A DNA stretch of 64,000 nucleotides. Origin: Amaranthus tricolor. Lineage: Eukaryota > Streptophyta > Magnoliopsida > Caryophyllales > Amaranthaceae. Made by a program: the position numbers and the translations under genes. Under the pieces are notes generated by a model. That model had not been told where the DNA came from. It ran no database searches and was given only the letters and a program-made list of their open reading frames with translations. The stretch is taken from the NCBI RefSeq assembly GCF_026212465.1, contig NC_080047.1, positions 35,928,988-35,992,987 of the forward strand. Reading direction: 5' to 3'. Shown here piece by piece: positions 36,218-47,574 of this stretch. Each line of letters starts with the position of its first letter. Within the stretch, counting starts at the first letter, position 1.

Positions 36218-36475
36218 TCATGAGTTAAGACCACAGATTGTCGTCTTGCGGGGCCGCTTTGGCTTAGGTTCCACCTTGTCAAGTAATGCATAATCCTCCT
36301 CATTTGGTAAACCGTAGTACCAAGGTGGGGGTTCTTGATCAGGATCATCAATAGAATTTAACTCCCAACAATTCAAATAATAATGATCATATCACGAACC
36401 AAAGGTATTATCATATTTCATACATTCTCTTTGGACATCAGTTAATGAGTCGAACGATTTTTCCTTTGTTTCCAT
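36218..36475 (-). CDS. Unrecognised small protein, antisense to the mariner transposase, one in-frame TGA
   Basis: I do not recognise this protein. The minus strand has an ATG at 36475 and runs 85 codons to a TGA at 36218-36220, interrupted once by TGA at codon 29. The first part reads METKEKSFDSLTDVQRECMK. The second contains DDPDQEPPPWYYGLPNEEDY and a basic KPKRPRK near the C-terminus that could serve as a nuclear signal. Composition (acidic and Pro-rich middle, basic tail) and G+C are unlike the flanking A-rich DNA, which suggests real coding history. Upstream are an intron with acceptor ATAAG, a CT-rich leader and a TATA box. The internal TGA could be a decayed CGA. It may be an accessory gene of the element or a captured host gene fragment. 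Confidence 0.45.
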
Positions 36476-36501
36476 CTCCAAAGGCAACGATGCAACGTAT
36501 T

Positions 36502-37681
36502 CTTATGTAGCAACAAAAACAGAACAGAGAAAGTACACATAATAAAATCTTATCAATATTAATAGACATAATAAAAAAAACTTATCAAAACTCAACCATG
36601 TATATTAGTTTAAGATAATAAAATTTTTTTCAAAAGGATTGGAAAAATTTGATCAATATTAGTTTACATAAAAAAAAATCAGAATGTGATTAACAGACAT
36701 AGGAAAAACTACAGCAAAACAAGTGAAACTCAATAAACTGATCAATATTAGTAACTAATTAATAATCAGAATTTCAAGATTATCACAAAAAAAAAAACTA
36801 ATCATTATTCAAATAGACCTAATAAAAACCGATCAACATAAAAACAACATGCAAGATTATCATTAATTAAAACAGAACAGGTAAAGGGCTAAAATCAGAT
36901 CTTAATTTTCGGATTAAAAACCAAATAAACAGTTAATCAAAAAAAAAAATCATAATCATAATCAAATCAAAATAAACATGAAGTAAGACTACAAATGAGC
37001 AGATCAAAATCAAAATAATCATCAACATACAAAGAACAAGCAAGAATATCAAAAAAGAAAACAGATCAGGTAAAGTACTAAAATCAGATCATGATTTTCG
37101 GATTAAAAACAAATAAAAGAGATGATCAAAATACATAAGATAAATCAAAATCATAATCAGATCAACATAAAGATGAGATAAATGAACAAAAAAACAACAT
37201 GCAAGATTATCATAAATGAAAACAACATGCAAAATTATCATAAATGAAAACAGATCTGGTAAAGGAATAAAAAAAGATCATGATTTTCGGATTAAAAACA
37301 ACTCAAAAACATAATAAAAAAATAACATAATCAAAATCATAATCATATTAAAATAAACATGAAATAAAACAAAAACAGAGCAGATCGAAGCTAAAAAAAA
37401 TCAACATAAAAACAACATGCAAGAGTATCATTAATGAAAACAGATCTGGTCAAGTACTAAAACCAGATCATGATTTTCGGAATTTAATACAAATCAAAAA
37501 CATAATCATAATAAATAACATAATCAAAATAGTAGTCTGATAAAAGAAAAACAGATCAAAATCGTAATCTAATAAAGCAAAATAACATAATAAAACAAAA
37601 TACCATACCAAATGATGATTAAAGCGAAATAGATCATTGTTAAACCGAAATAGATCAAAGCAAAGAATATAAAGAATATAC
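36502..37681 (-). other. Predicted leader intron of the antisense unit, with ~190-bp tandem repeats
   Basis: The donor on the minus strand is TTCTG|GTATATTC (intron base 37681). The acceptor is TTGCTACATAAG|AATACG (intron end 36502) after a T-rich tract. The predicted length is 1180 bp. The interior is A-rich on the plus strand, the mirror of T-rich plant introns. Confidence 0.5.
36770..37540. repeat. Tandem repeat, ~190-bp unit, about four copies
   Basis: GATTTTCGGATT-type words recur at 36904, 37094, 37283 and 37473, spaced 189-190 bp. Each is preceded by AACAGATCNGGTAAAG-like and CAACATGCAAGATTATCAT-like text. Units differ by small indels. Confidence 0.85.
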
Positions 37682-37944
37682 CAGAAGAACAGGAGAAATT
37701 TCGAAAAACCCAGATCTAAAGCTTAACCAAATACAAAACCAAAGATCAAAATCAAAACCTGATCTAATCCTTCTTTTCGTCAAATATTGTCAAAGAAAAC
37801 CAAAGAAGTGAAATCAGAAACAAAGCCAAAGAAAGTTCTCTGAGATCGGTTAGAGAAAGAGAGAATGAGAGAGAGAGAGGGGGGGAGAAGAAAGGACGAG
37901 AAATGTGATTAGGGTTAGGAGTGGGTGGGGATTAGTTTATATAG
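37682..37944 (-). promoter_or_regulatory. TATA box and CT-rich 5' leader of the antisense unit
   Basis: On the minus strand CTATATAAAC (37935-37944) is followed about 30 bases later by a leader rich in CTCTCTCT and TTTCTTC (near 37830-37880). The leader ends at the predicted donor at 37682. Leader composition and the GATCTGGGTTTTTCG phrase look like an ordinary plant gene leader. Confidence 0.45.
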
Positions 37945-38364
37945 TAGCAGTAATTAATTAGGGTAAATTAATCAACAGTTAGATTAAGGCCAAATAAAAT
38001 CCAACGGTGGATATCAATCCCACCATTAATATGAGGAAGTTGGGAAGGTTGGTTTAAATGAGAGAAATAATTAATTGGAATAGTGTATTTAAATGAGGGA
38101 AATAATTAATTGGAATGGTGGGTCTAATGGGAGATTAGGTTAGTTTTTAATCGGAATAATAAATATGGAGGGAATATTAATTTTAGTTGGGAATAGATAA
38201 AGATTAAATATGGTAGGTATAAAAGTTAAAGAAATATAGAGTAGGATAAAAATAGGGGTAGGTAAAACTTTAAATGATTGTTTTATTACTAAAAACGGAA
38301 ATGTAGCAACTAATATGAAATTACCAAAAATAGAAAATGTAGCGGGTATTATGGAACGCAGGAA

Positions 38365-38476
<112 letters not shown>

Positions 38477-39032
38477 GAAAACCTTCAAATTTGGTGAAAA
38501 TGAAAACCAATTAACATGAGCCATTAGATTAAGAATAATAAGATCATACGACACTTCATCACTATTGCTTCTCTCATCTATCAGTTTTAATAATTTAAAT
38601 ACATTGTTTCTCTCGCTCATCTCTCTGTTTTCATCACTATTGCTGTTGTTATGATTAGATCAATTAGATATAATCTCATCCTAGTAGTTTTTACTTAAGA
38701 AACACATTAAGAAAATCACACTCAAATTTCAATTAAATTCAATGTGATTGATAGAAACTTTACACAAAATCATGACTAAATTTCCAGAAATCTAAACCTA
38801 AAGAATGAAAATCCCTAAAAAAATTGTAAATATGAATTCTATATTTATAATTAGGGTTAAAAGAAAAAAAATTACTTAAAACATTTTATCTGATTGAAAG
38901 GATAGACTTGACCCATATTTCTATGCTCGATTTACCAAATTGAAATCGATAGTGAAAGAACGACAATGAATTTAAGAGTTTTAGCTTGTTCACAAAGGAA
39001 AAGAATAAAAAGTAATTCGGAAAGCATGGAAT

Positions 39033-39468
39033 TGTAGAGAATTTCGGGGTATATTTATGTGGAAGGGATAACAAAATAATAATGTGGACAATAAAACTTA
39101 GAGTGATATTGAACAACTAATCCTTAAAGTAATAATAATATTAACACTAGAAACATATAAGATTACAATATATACTACTACTATATAGTAGTAGCTCACT
39201 CTTACTTTTACAATAACTCACTCTAAAATATTGCTCTTACTTTAACACTCAAGGATGTTGTAGTGGGATGATGAAAATACAAGTGTTGAGCACCCTATTT
39301 ATACTACTAATTGCTCCAAAATTCAAGAAAGGTTGGTAAGTAATTAAAACTTTTACACTAAGCTTAATAGGGAGGAGGTGATAGGAGTAGAATTTTACCA
39401 CTCTTAGTTGTAAATTTTGACTAATTTGTGCATTGATAAAAGAGAATGGTTGGTGACTTTGTTTAACA
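39033..39468 (-). repeat. 3' LTR of the right copia element
   Basis: On the minus strand it starts TGTTAAACAAAGTCACC and ends GAAATTCTCTACA. Immediately upstream is the purine-rich CTGAGGGAGAGTGG...GAGGGTGAG tract (39469-39495), the likely plus-strand primer site. Confidence 0.9.
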
Positions 39469-39475
39469 CTCACCC

Positions 39476-40744
39476 TCAACAACCACTCTCCCTCAGAGTA
39501 AGCCTTGAGGTCATACCAAGTTGTTTACGAAACCTCTCAAACTTCGGTCCTCCTAGACCCTGTGTGAAAATGTATGCAACTTGGTTATCTGTCTTCACTT
39601 GCTCAAGTTGGATTTCACCTCGTAGAACCTTTTCTCGAACGAAGTGATAATGTACCTCCACATGCTTAGTCCTAGCATGAAAAACTGAATTTTTAGCTAG
39701 TCGTATAGCTGATTGATTATTGCAACTTAACTTGACACCATAGTCAACAAGCTGATGCAAATCCTTCGGTAGCTGGGTGAGCCATACACATTCTTGTGTT
39801 GCCATCACTGATGCTCGGTACTCTGCTTCCGTACTTGATAATGACACTGTTAGTTGTCTCTTACTACACCATGAAACTGCTCAAAACCTAGGTTGAACAC
39901 ATAACCAGTAGTTGATCGACATCACAATATCCAACAACTTTAAATTTTCTATCATTACGGTAAAGGATACCATAATCAATACTTCCTTTGACATACCTCA
40001 ATATTCGCTTTATAGCTTCCAGTTGAGGTTTCTTCGGTTTCTGCATGAACCGACTAATCACATTAACTGCATAGGTAATATCTGGTCAGGTTAGCGTGAG
40101 ATAAATTAGACTTCCTACCAATTATCTATACATTGTCACGTTTTCTAACTCCTTGCCTATTGTCGAACATAGTTTTGCATTAACCTCCATTGAAGTTGAG
40201 ATAGGCTTGCAGTCAAGCATTCCATATTTATCCAAAAGATCTTGGGCATATTTTTGTTGGCAGAGAAATATCCAATCATTGGTTGCTTTAATTCTCTAAA
40301 CTCTTTCATCTGAAATCGAACTGAGAGATTTGCTTTTGTCTGTTGGATCTCCCATTCATCATCTCCAGTAATGATGAGATCATCAATATAAACAAGAACT
40401 ATCGCCAACTTTCCATCTCGAGCTTTTACAAACAAATTTAAATCAACTGGTGCAACTGAGCAACCACTTTATAGCAAGAATTCCGCTATTTTACCATACC
40501 ATGGTCGTGGTGCTTTCTTCAATTCGTAAAGCGCCTTCTTCAGCTTGCACACATAGTTTGGATGAGATTGACTCTCAAATCCTTTAGGTTGATCCATATA
40601 GATATCTCTATCCACTTCACCATGTAAGAATGCGTTCTTAACATCTATTTGCCAAAGCTTCCTAGAGTGACTAGCCGCAAGTGCTAGTAAAACACGCACT
40701 GTAGTAATCTTTACCACTGGACTAAATGTTTCATCATAGTCCAA
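39476..40744 (-). pseudogene. copia reverse transcriptase and RNase H remnant
   Basis: 40469-40744 begins MDYDETFSPVVKITTVR and has QIDVKNAFLHGEVDRDIYM. 40157-40435 has the catalytic [12 protein letters not shown]. 39476-39847 is the RNase H tail (SLSSTEAEYRA, TKHVEVHYHFVREKV, KTDNQVAYIFTQGL). The RNase H region is the best preserved stretch of the element. Confidence 0.9.
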
Positions 40745-40930
40745 CCCATATTGCTAAGAAAATCCTCCAGCTACCAGTCGTTCCTTGTACCTTTCAATGG
40801 AGCCATCGAGTTTCGTCTTCACCTTGTACACCCATTTACAGAAAATAGGATGAACTTCCTTGGGTGTTGGTACTAACTCCCAAGTTTAATTCTGATGTAG
40901 AGCTTGAATTTCCTCCTCCATGGCTTTGCT

Positions 40931-42302
40931 CTAATCTTTGCTTTGAGCTGCTTCATCATAGCTAGTTGGCTCTTTGACATCCTCAACCATTGCAGAGTTA
41001 GCATTTTTCGGATTAGGCGTTCGAGGTCTGATCGATCTACGCATGACTAGACTAGGTTCCTCTTCTTCAAGATCTTCTATCTGACTTGGCCTTTCTTCTT
41101 CAGGACTTCTATGATGTGCTCCTATCTTCCATGGTCTTTTCTCTTTTGCTTTTTGTGAAGTTTGTGAACTTTCATGTTCTAGATCACCATCTTGAGTAGA
41201 CTGATCCTCTATTTTCTGTAGAAGCTTTTCCTCGATCTCCTTTGAGTCTGACAATAATATAGCTTGTGGCGACCACCAAGACGATGCTTCATCAAACACC
41301 ACATTTCTTGATACATGACACATATTTGTAGTTGGATCACAACATTTCCAACCTTTCCTTTGATCATCATATCCCACAAAGATACATCTGATCACCTTCT
41401 TGTCAAATTTGTTGTGTAGGTGCTCGGGAACGAACACATAGCATACACATACTTCATCTTCCACAACTTCTCGTACGGTGAGATAAACTCTAGCCTCGCC
41501 TGTGGTAGCCTATTTGTCACATGTGTTGCTGTTTTCATACATTTTACCAAAAAACTTGGTGGCACGTTTTTTGCCTGTAGCATGCTTCTACATGTCTCTG
41601 CTAGGTGTCGATTCTTTCTCTCTGCTACTCCATTTTGTTGTGGAGTGTTTGGACAATGATCTGGCGTCGTATTTTGCAATCTTGCAAATACTGAGAGAAT
41701 TCGGCTGATGTATATTCTCCCTCATTGTCTGTTTTTAGGCTTTGCACTTTTCTACCAACTTCTTTTTCCACTACTTCCTTAAACTGCTGGAACTTGTTGA
41801 ATGCTTTTGATTTCTCCTTCATGAAATTTACCCAGACATATCTAGAATAATCATCTATGAAGGTGATCATATATCGTAGGCCACTTACTGAATGTTGCTT
41901 GACCGGCCCAAATACGTCTAAGTGAACAAGTTCTAGAGGTGCCTGAGACTTAAACTTTGAGTCTTCATATAGCAACTGGTGTGCTTTACCGAATTGACAT
42001 CTGGCACAAATTATATCTTCCTTGACATCCAATTCAAGAAGACCCTTAAGCATCAATTTCTTCATCATCACTTTTAGCTTGATATAGCTCACGTGACCCA
42101 AGCATGCATGCCACAAGTCAGTTGTCTCATTCTTCCTTGTCTTGTCTACATATGCTGTTTGAGCAGACATTACATAGACAGATTCCAAATGTTGTCCCTC
42201 TAATATCGGTGTTGAATTATCCTCCAAATTTCGGTACACCTTTACATCTCGAGGTCCAAAGAGCACATAGTTTCCTGAGGTAGTCAGTTGTGATGTTGGC
42301 AA
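40931..42302 (-). pseudogene. copia integrase remnant
   Basis: 41625-42302 carries the HHCC zinc finger (LWHACLGH...CARCQFGK) and the catalytic HLDVFGP and TDNEGEY motifs. 41392-41679 has [18 protein letters not shown] with the third acidic residue. 40931-41464 covers the C-terminal region (IRCIFVGYDDQRKGW). The three overlap in different frames, so at least two frameshifts separate them. Confidence 0.9.
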
Positions 42303-43611
42303 TAATTCTTTGTCATACCTGGAATATGGTAGACATTATCCTGCTGAACTTGCTTGTTGCTAAATCGCGGAGTTACAACCCCTTTGCCAATATGAGTAAT
42401 TAGCAACTTTGAGTTGTTTGTTGTAATAACAACTCGACCATGCTTATACTCGGACATGCTCACAAAGTTTTCTTTATCTCCAGTCATGTGATTCCAACAA
42501 CCAGAGTCGATGATCCAATTATCCTGGTAATTGATCATCTTATCATTTGTTGTGGCAAATGCAATTTCCTTTGGCTCGGTGTTGCAGGTTGATACAACCA
42601 TCATGTCGAAAGACTGTTCTTCCACATTTAGTTCACATTTTGAACTAGACTCTTCAACGGTATAGAAAGCTTGAAAATTCCATTCTTTTTCGCTTCGTCT
42701 TTCTGGCTCTACCGAAGTTGCAACATTCCCTTCTACTGACTTAGACCAACATTCTCGAGCATAATGTCCCCTTTTACTACGCTTGTAGCACACAACCTTT
42801 CGTCGTGTTCGGTTCTTATCTTTATTCTTATTTTCTTGTCAATCTCGAGCTCCTATTGATGGAAGCCTCCTTTTCCTCGTCCTTTTTGAAATAGATTACT
42901 CGACTGACCACGCTTATACTCGGACATGCTCATAAACTTGCCTGGTAATGGATTACTCGACTAACTAATATTCCCCCCACTCTTATTTGGATTTTTTTTT
43001 CCAAATAGAGCAGTCTCTTCATCTTTAATAGAAACTCCAGACATTTAATTATCTAGAACTTCCTGATTAGCTAACACATTTTCAAACTCGATTAGAGTTG
43101 GTTGTGTCGTCCAACCTTGGATGACCGTGACAAGACCATTAAGACTCGGATTCAAGCCGCGCACAATGATTCTACGTATCCTAGTCTCCGTGTTCGGATT
43201 CTTCGGATCCAACTTTGTGATTTGTTCACGCAAAGTCTTGACTTTAGTGAAATATTGGTTCACCGTCAATTTATTTTATTGAATCGACATTAACTCGTTC
43301 TCTAGCATCTGGAATTGAGCATCGTTCTTCTTTGAGAACAACAGTGACAATGTGTCCCACGCCTCCTTGGGTGTCTTCGCATCCTTGATGCGGTGCAACA
43401 AATCGTCTTCAACAGTTGCTGCCAACACGTACATCGCCTTTCCGGCTTTAATCTTCCACTTCTTTGACTCTTCTACATCAGTTGGTACTGTGGTATCACC
43501 ACCACCGACTACCCCAAAGATCTTGACCCAACAAATAAAATTGCATAAGTATGGTACATGTAGTGTAATTATTATTGTTGAGTTTCTCAACATTACCAGA
43601 TGTACTTGCAA
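42284..43611 (-). pseudogene. copia gag and protease remnant
   Basis: 43276-43611 includes TPKEAWDTLSLLFSKKND and 43045-43269 includes VNQYFTKVKTLREQI, both typical of the UBN2-type gag domain. 42284-42793 opens with the zinc knuckle CYKRSKRGHYAREC, whose second Cys is changed to Arg, and later has the protease core WIIDSGCWNHMTG with the catalytic DSG intact. Frames are broken between segments. Confidence 0.88.
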
Positions 43612-43799
43612 TATCCGTCATTTGTGACTTAGTTACGCCTCTCACGTAATAAGTAAGTTTGGTCTCTCACCAAAAACTTCAAAATCACAGATTGCACACA
43701 GATGGAATTTCAATGTAATCACTCGGGTAGCCAAAACTATTTTGACTAACTTTTACCAGTCCCTGACTGATAATTTACCAAAGTGAGTCTCACAATAGA

Positions 43800-43818
43800 C
43801 CATTTGGCTCTGATACCA
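43800..43818 (-). other. Primer-binding site, tRNA-Met type
   Basis: TGGTATCAGAGCCAAATGG on the minus strand, two bases inside the 5' LTR, is the canonical plant copia primer site with no change. Confidence 0.93.
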
Positions 43819-43820
43819 AT

Positions 43821-44231
43821 TGTAGAGAATTCCGAGGTATATTTATATGGAAAGGATAGCAAAATAATAATGTGGACAATAAAATTTAGAGTGGTATTGA
43901 ACAACTAATGGTTAAAGTAATAATAATAGCACTAGAAACATATAAGATTACAATATATACTACTACTATATTTTAATAACTCACTCTAAAATATTGCTCT
44001 TACTTTTGCTTTACCACTCAAATATGTTATGGTGGGATAATGAAAATGCAAGTGTTGAGCACTCTATTTATACTACTAGAAATGCTCTAAAATTCAACAA
44101 AGATTGGCAAGTAATTAAAACTTTTACACTTAGCTTAATAGGGAAAGGGTGATACGAGTAGAATTTTACTGTAAATTTTTAAGTAATTTATGCATTGATA
44201 AAAAAGAAATAGTTGGTGACTTTGTTTAATA
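43821..44231 (-). repeat. 5' LTR of the right copia element
   Basis: It matches 39033-39468 along its length with numerous differences. The outer end reads TATTAAACAAAGTCACC instead of TGTTAAAC, so the terminal G has changed. The inner end CTCTACA abuts the primer-binding site. Confidence 0.9.
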
Positions 44232-44437
44232 GTAATAAGCGAAAGAAAATGAGAAAGTGAAAAACAGATTTTCTAAAATTGATTTGAGGAGAGAGAAAAT
44301 TTTGGTTAGCAAATCTGTATGTTGATAAATTAGGTTCGTTGGATATAATTATTCTAATTCAGCGGCTGATATTAAACAATTTTCATTTTCACCAAAAATA
44401 TAGTTTTCCATAGAACCTACCCCTCACACAAACATAC

Positions 44438-44818
<381 letters not shown>

Positions 44819-44841
44819 TATATATATATATATATATATAT

Positions 44842-45277
44842 GAAAAAGTTCCAGTGAGAACCATCCTTATCTGAGAATCAATTTATATGACAAAAATGTG
44901 TTACTTTTCCATTACAAAGGTGTTACTCTTAGGCAAAAATATGTTTTATTTTTGTTAAAAAAAGATGATACTTTTCGAGAAAAAAATGTTACTTTCAAAA
45001 AAATTTTTGAACAAAATTTACAAAAAGGTGTTACTTTTTACATAAAAAGTGTTACTTTTCGGAAAAAAAACGTGTTACTTTGTCGTATTTGATTTTTGAA
45101 AATTTTTCTAACAGTAACACTTTTTTTTGCTAAAAAGTAACATCTGGTTTTTTTTTTAAAAAAAAAAACATTTTTTTGCCCAAAAGTAACACATTTTCTG
45201 TAAAAAAGTAACAGTTTTTTTTATCATGTAGATTGGTTCTCACGGTTCTAATATAAGCTTGGTTCTCACTGGAACTT

Positions 45278-45281
<4 letters not shown>
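44842..45281. mobile_element. (AT)n-flanked MITE II, same family
   Basis: The left end GAAAAAGTTCCAGTGAGAACC and the right end, reversed (GTCAAGTTCCAGTGAGAACC), are the same terminal repeat as MITE I. Only a 23-bp (AT)n tract separates the two. The GTGTTACTTTT words recur inside on both strands. Confidence 0.75.
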
Positions 45282-45580
<299 letters not shown>

Positions 45581-45584
<4 letters not shown>

Positions 45585-47300
45585 TCGCCCTAATAGACCC
45601 ATTTGCCAATATAATAATTCTATCATTAATATTTCTAATTGTACATAATTAAAAATTGTAAAAAATTGATATTAATAACAGTTGTATTGAAATAAATTAA
45701 ACAAGATCTCACTTGACTATATTATACTATAATTTAAAAATAAAATATAAGTTAAGAGTGATTGATGAACCATGTTAAAAGTCAAACTAATAACTTTAAT
45801 AGATCAGAGTATTATTTATAATTTTTTATAATACATACTTAAAAATATTTAGACTTAAAAATAAATGTGAAAGTGTAAAAAGTGAATAGGACAAAAAAGA
45901 AGATAAAAGGGAGAGTAATACTTTATCTACTTAAATCATACACTTTAAAATCATCCAAGTACAAAATCAATAAATAAAAGGTAAAAAAGCAATGTCGTTG
46001 CATAGGGAAATCCTACAATAGTATGTGAATTGATAAAATCAATGCTTAGAAATTCTAACAGATCTTGTTTTAAATTCTGTTTCGTAACTTGTATGTTAAA
46101 ATAATTATTTTGATAATAAAAATAATGTTAATTTTGCTATTGAAGTGAAGTGATGATACACAACTCTCTAAGTACTTTACTGTTTTAGCCTAATATATTA
46201 ATTTCATGTCACTTGTCAAGGTAATTGTATCCAGCTTTAACTATATTTTTATACGCTACGTATAATGTTTTTATTTCAACTTATTAACAGTAAGCTAGAG
46301 AACCTCTATATATATAAGTGGTAAGTGGTCAAAAAATTTATTCAACTTTCACCATTGTTAAATTAAGCCTCTGCCATAAGAGCCAAAAAAACAGATTTCA
46401 AATAGTAGACAATTCCATAATTCTTTAATTCCAATGTTAATTTCTGAGTTTTTTTTTCCCTAAATTCTCAGATGAGTAGTGGAAACTTTTACAATGGCTT
46501 ATGATGTATCCCTTTATTTTCAAATTGTGTACCTTTAAATAATGATTAGAACAAGGAATCATAAAATTAATGAGTTGTCTTCAACAAAAAAGAAATGAAA
46601 AGTCATCAAACGTGATCTTTTTTACACTAGAACGTTCATTTCAAAGTTGGTAATAAGAGAAATTATTTCATAAATTAGGAAACCTTTGAATCGACATGTT
46701 TACTCCCACAAAGATAAAAAAAAAAAAAAAAAAAAAAAAAAGAAAAAAAGAGCCAAATAGTATCTATAACAGCACATACAAATAACTAATTCTTGCTTGA
46801 TTGTAAATTAGAAGGTTTATAATTATTATATAAGCATCAAAGTTACATGGAGAATACATATCTAGGCGACTGTCAATTATAGGGCAATATGTTTTCTTTT
46901 ATTAAGGATGTCTCCCCAAAATCATTTCTTTTCAATTCAGTTCAGTCAACGACTAATTTAAGATTTAAATTTTAACAACTCTTGGCTCCAGCATAGTTAT
47001 AAAGCATCTATGAATAGGGAATTTAACATACACATCACGCATTTACACACAAAAATTATAACTCAACAACCAGAAATAGGTCTCCATGTTCACTTCCAAA
47101 TCTATCCTGGGAGTAAGAAATACAACTCCGAGGAAAACAAAAACTTTGGGTAGCTTGTTTTGAATAAACTACCAGTTGTAAACAAGTATCCAGATGACTG
47201 TCGAATGACTATAGAACATGAAACAATGTTTTTAACATTCTCAATCCTTAATACTTCCCCCAAACCCCGTAATAAAAATAAACCCTCAACCCCACAAAGA
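45581..47300. other. Intergenic DNA downstream of importin alpha
   Basis: 45581-45920 ends AGATAAAAGGGAGAGTA and looks like a worn Stowaway MITE end. An A-homopolymer of about 25 lies at 46717-46741. No coding signal was seen. Confidence 0.5.
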
Positions 47301-47574
47301 ATCCACTAGTAAGACATAAAACCCAACAAAAGGTTATAAATACGCAGGACATCATACTAGAACACTATTAATTACCAAGATGGTCTCTATTTGACCACTC
47401 ATCAATGACAGACCGACTGACAGCACCTCTTGGGCTACACACAAACCAACCCATACTGACCCCTGCATGATGTCATATGACCAAACCCAGCCCGAGCACA
47501 ACTGAACCATGAAAGCCCACCTGATATTAAGCTGAAGTAATCCTTAACTGTTTGACTTCGATCCAACTGCAACT
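47300..47574 (-). other. Probable importin alpha 3' UTR
   Basis: After the alternative stop at 47575 the minus strand continues with balanced composition for about 270 bp, unlike the A/T-rich surroundings. This supports the 47597 acceptor (GAAACACAG|GAATTGG) being a real terminal exon. Confidence 0.5.

Larger units (their letters stand above)
39033..44231 (-). mobile_element. Ty1/copia retrotransposon, complete but decayed, both LTRs present
   Basis: The 3' LTR is at 39033-39468 and the 5' LTR at 43821-44231, with a canonical tRNA-Met primer-binding site between 5' LTR and gag. Gag, protease, integrase, reverse transcriptase and RNase H follow in copia order over 39476-43611. Flanks GGAAT (39028-39032) and GTAAT (44232-44236) look like a 5-bp duplication with one change. 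The LTRs differ by many substitutions and by a ~25-bp insertion, so the insertion is old. Multiple stops and frameshifts disable it. Confidence 0.93.
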
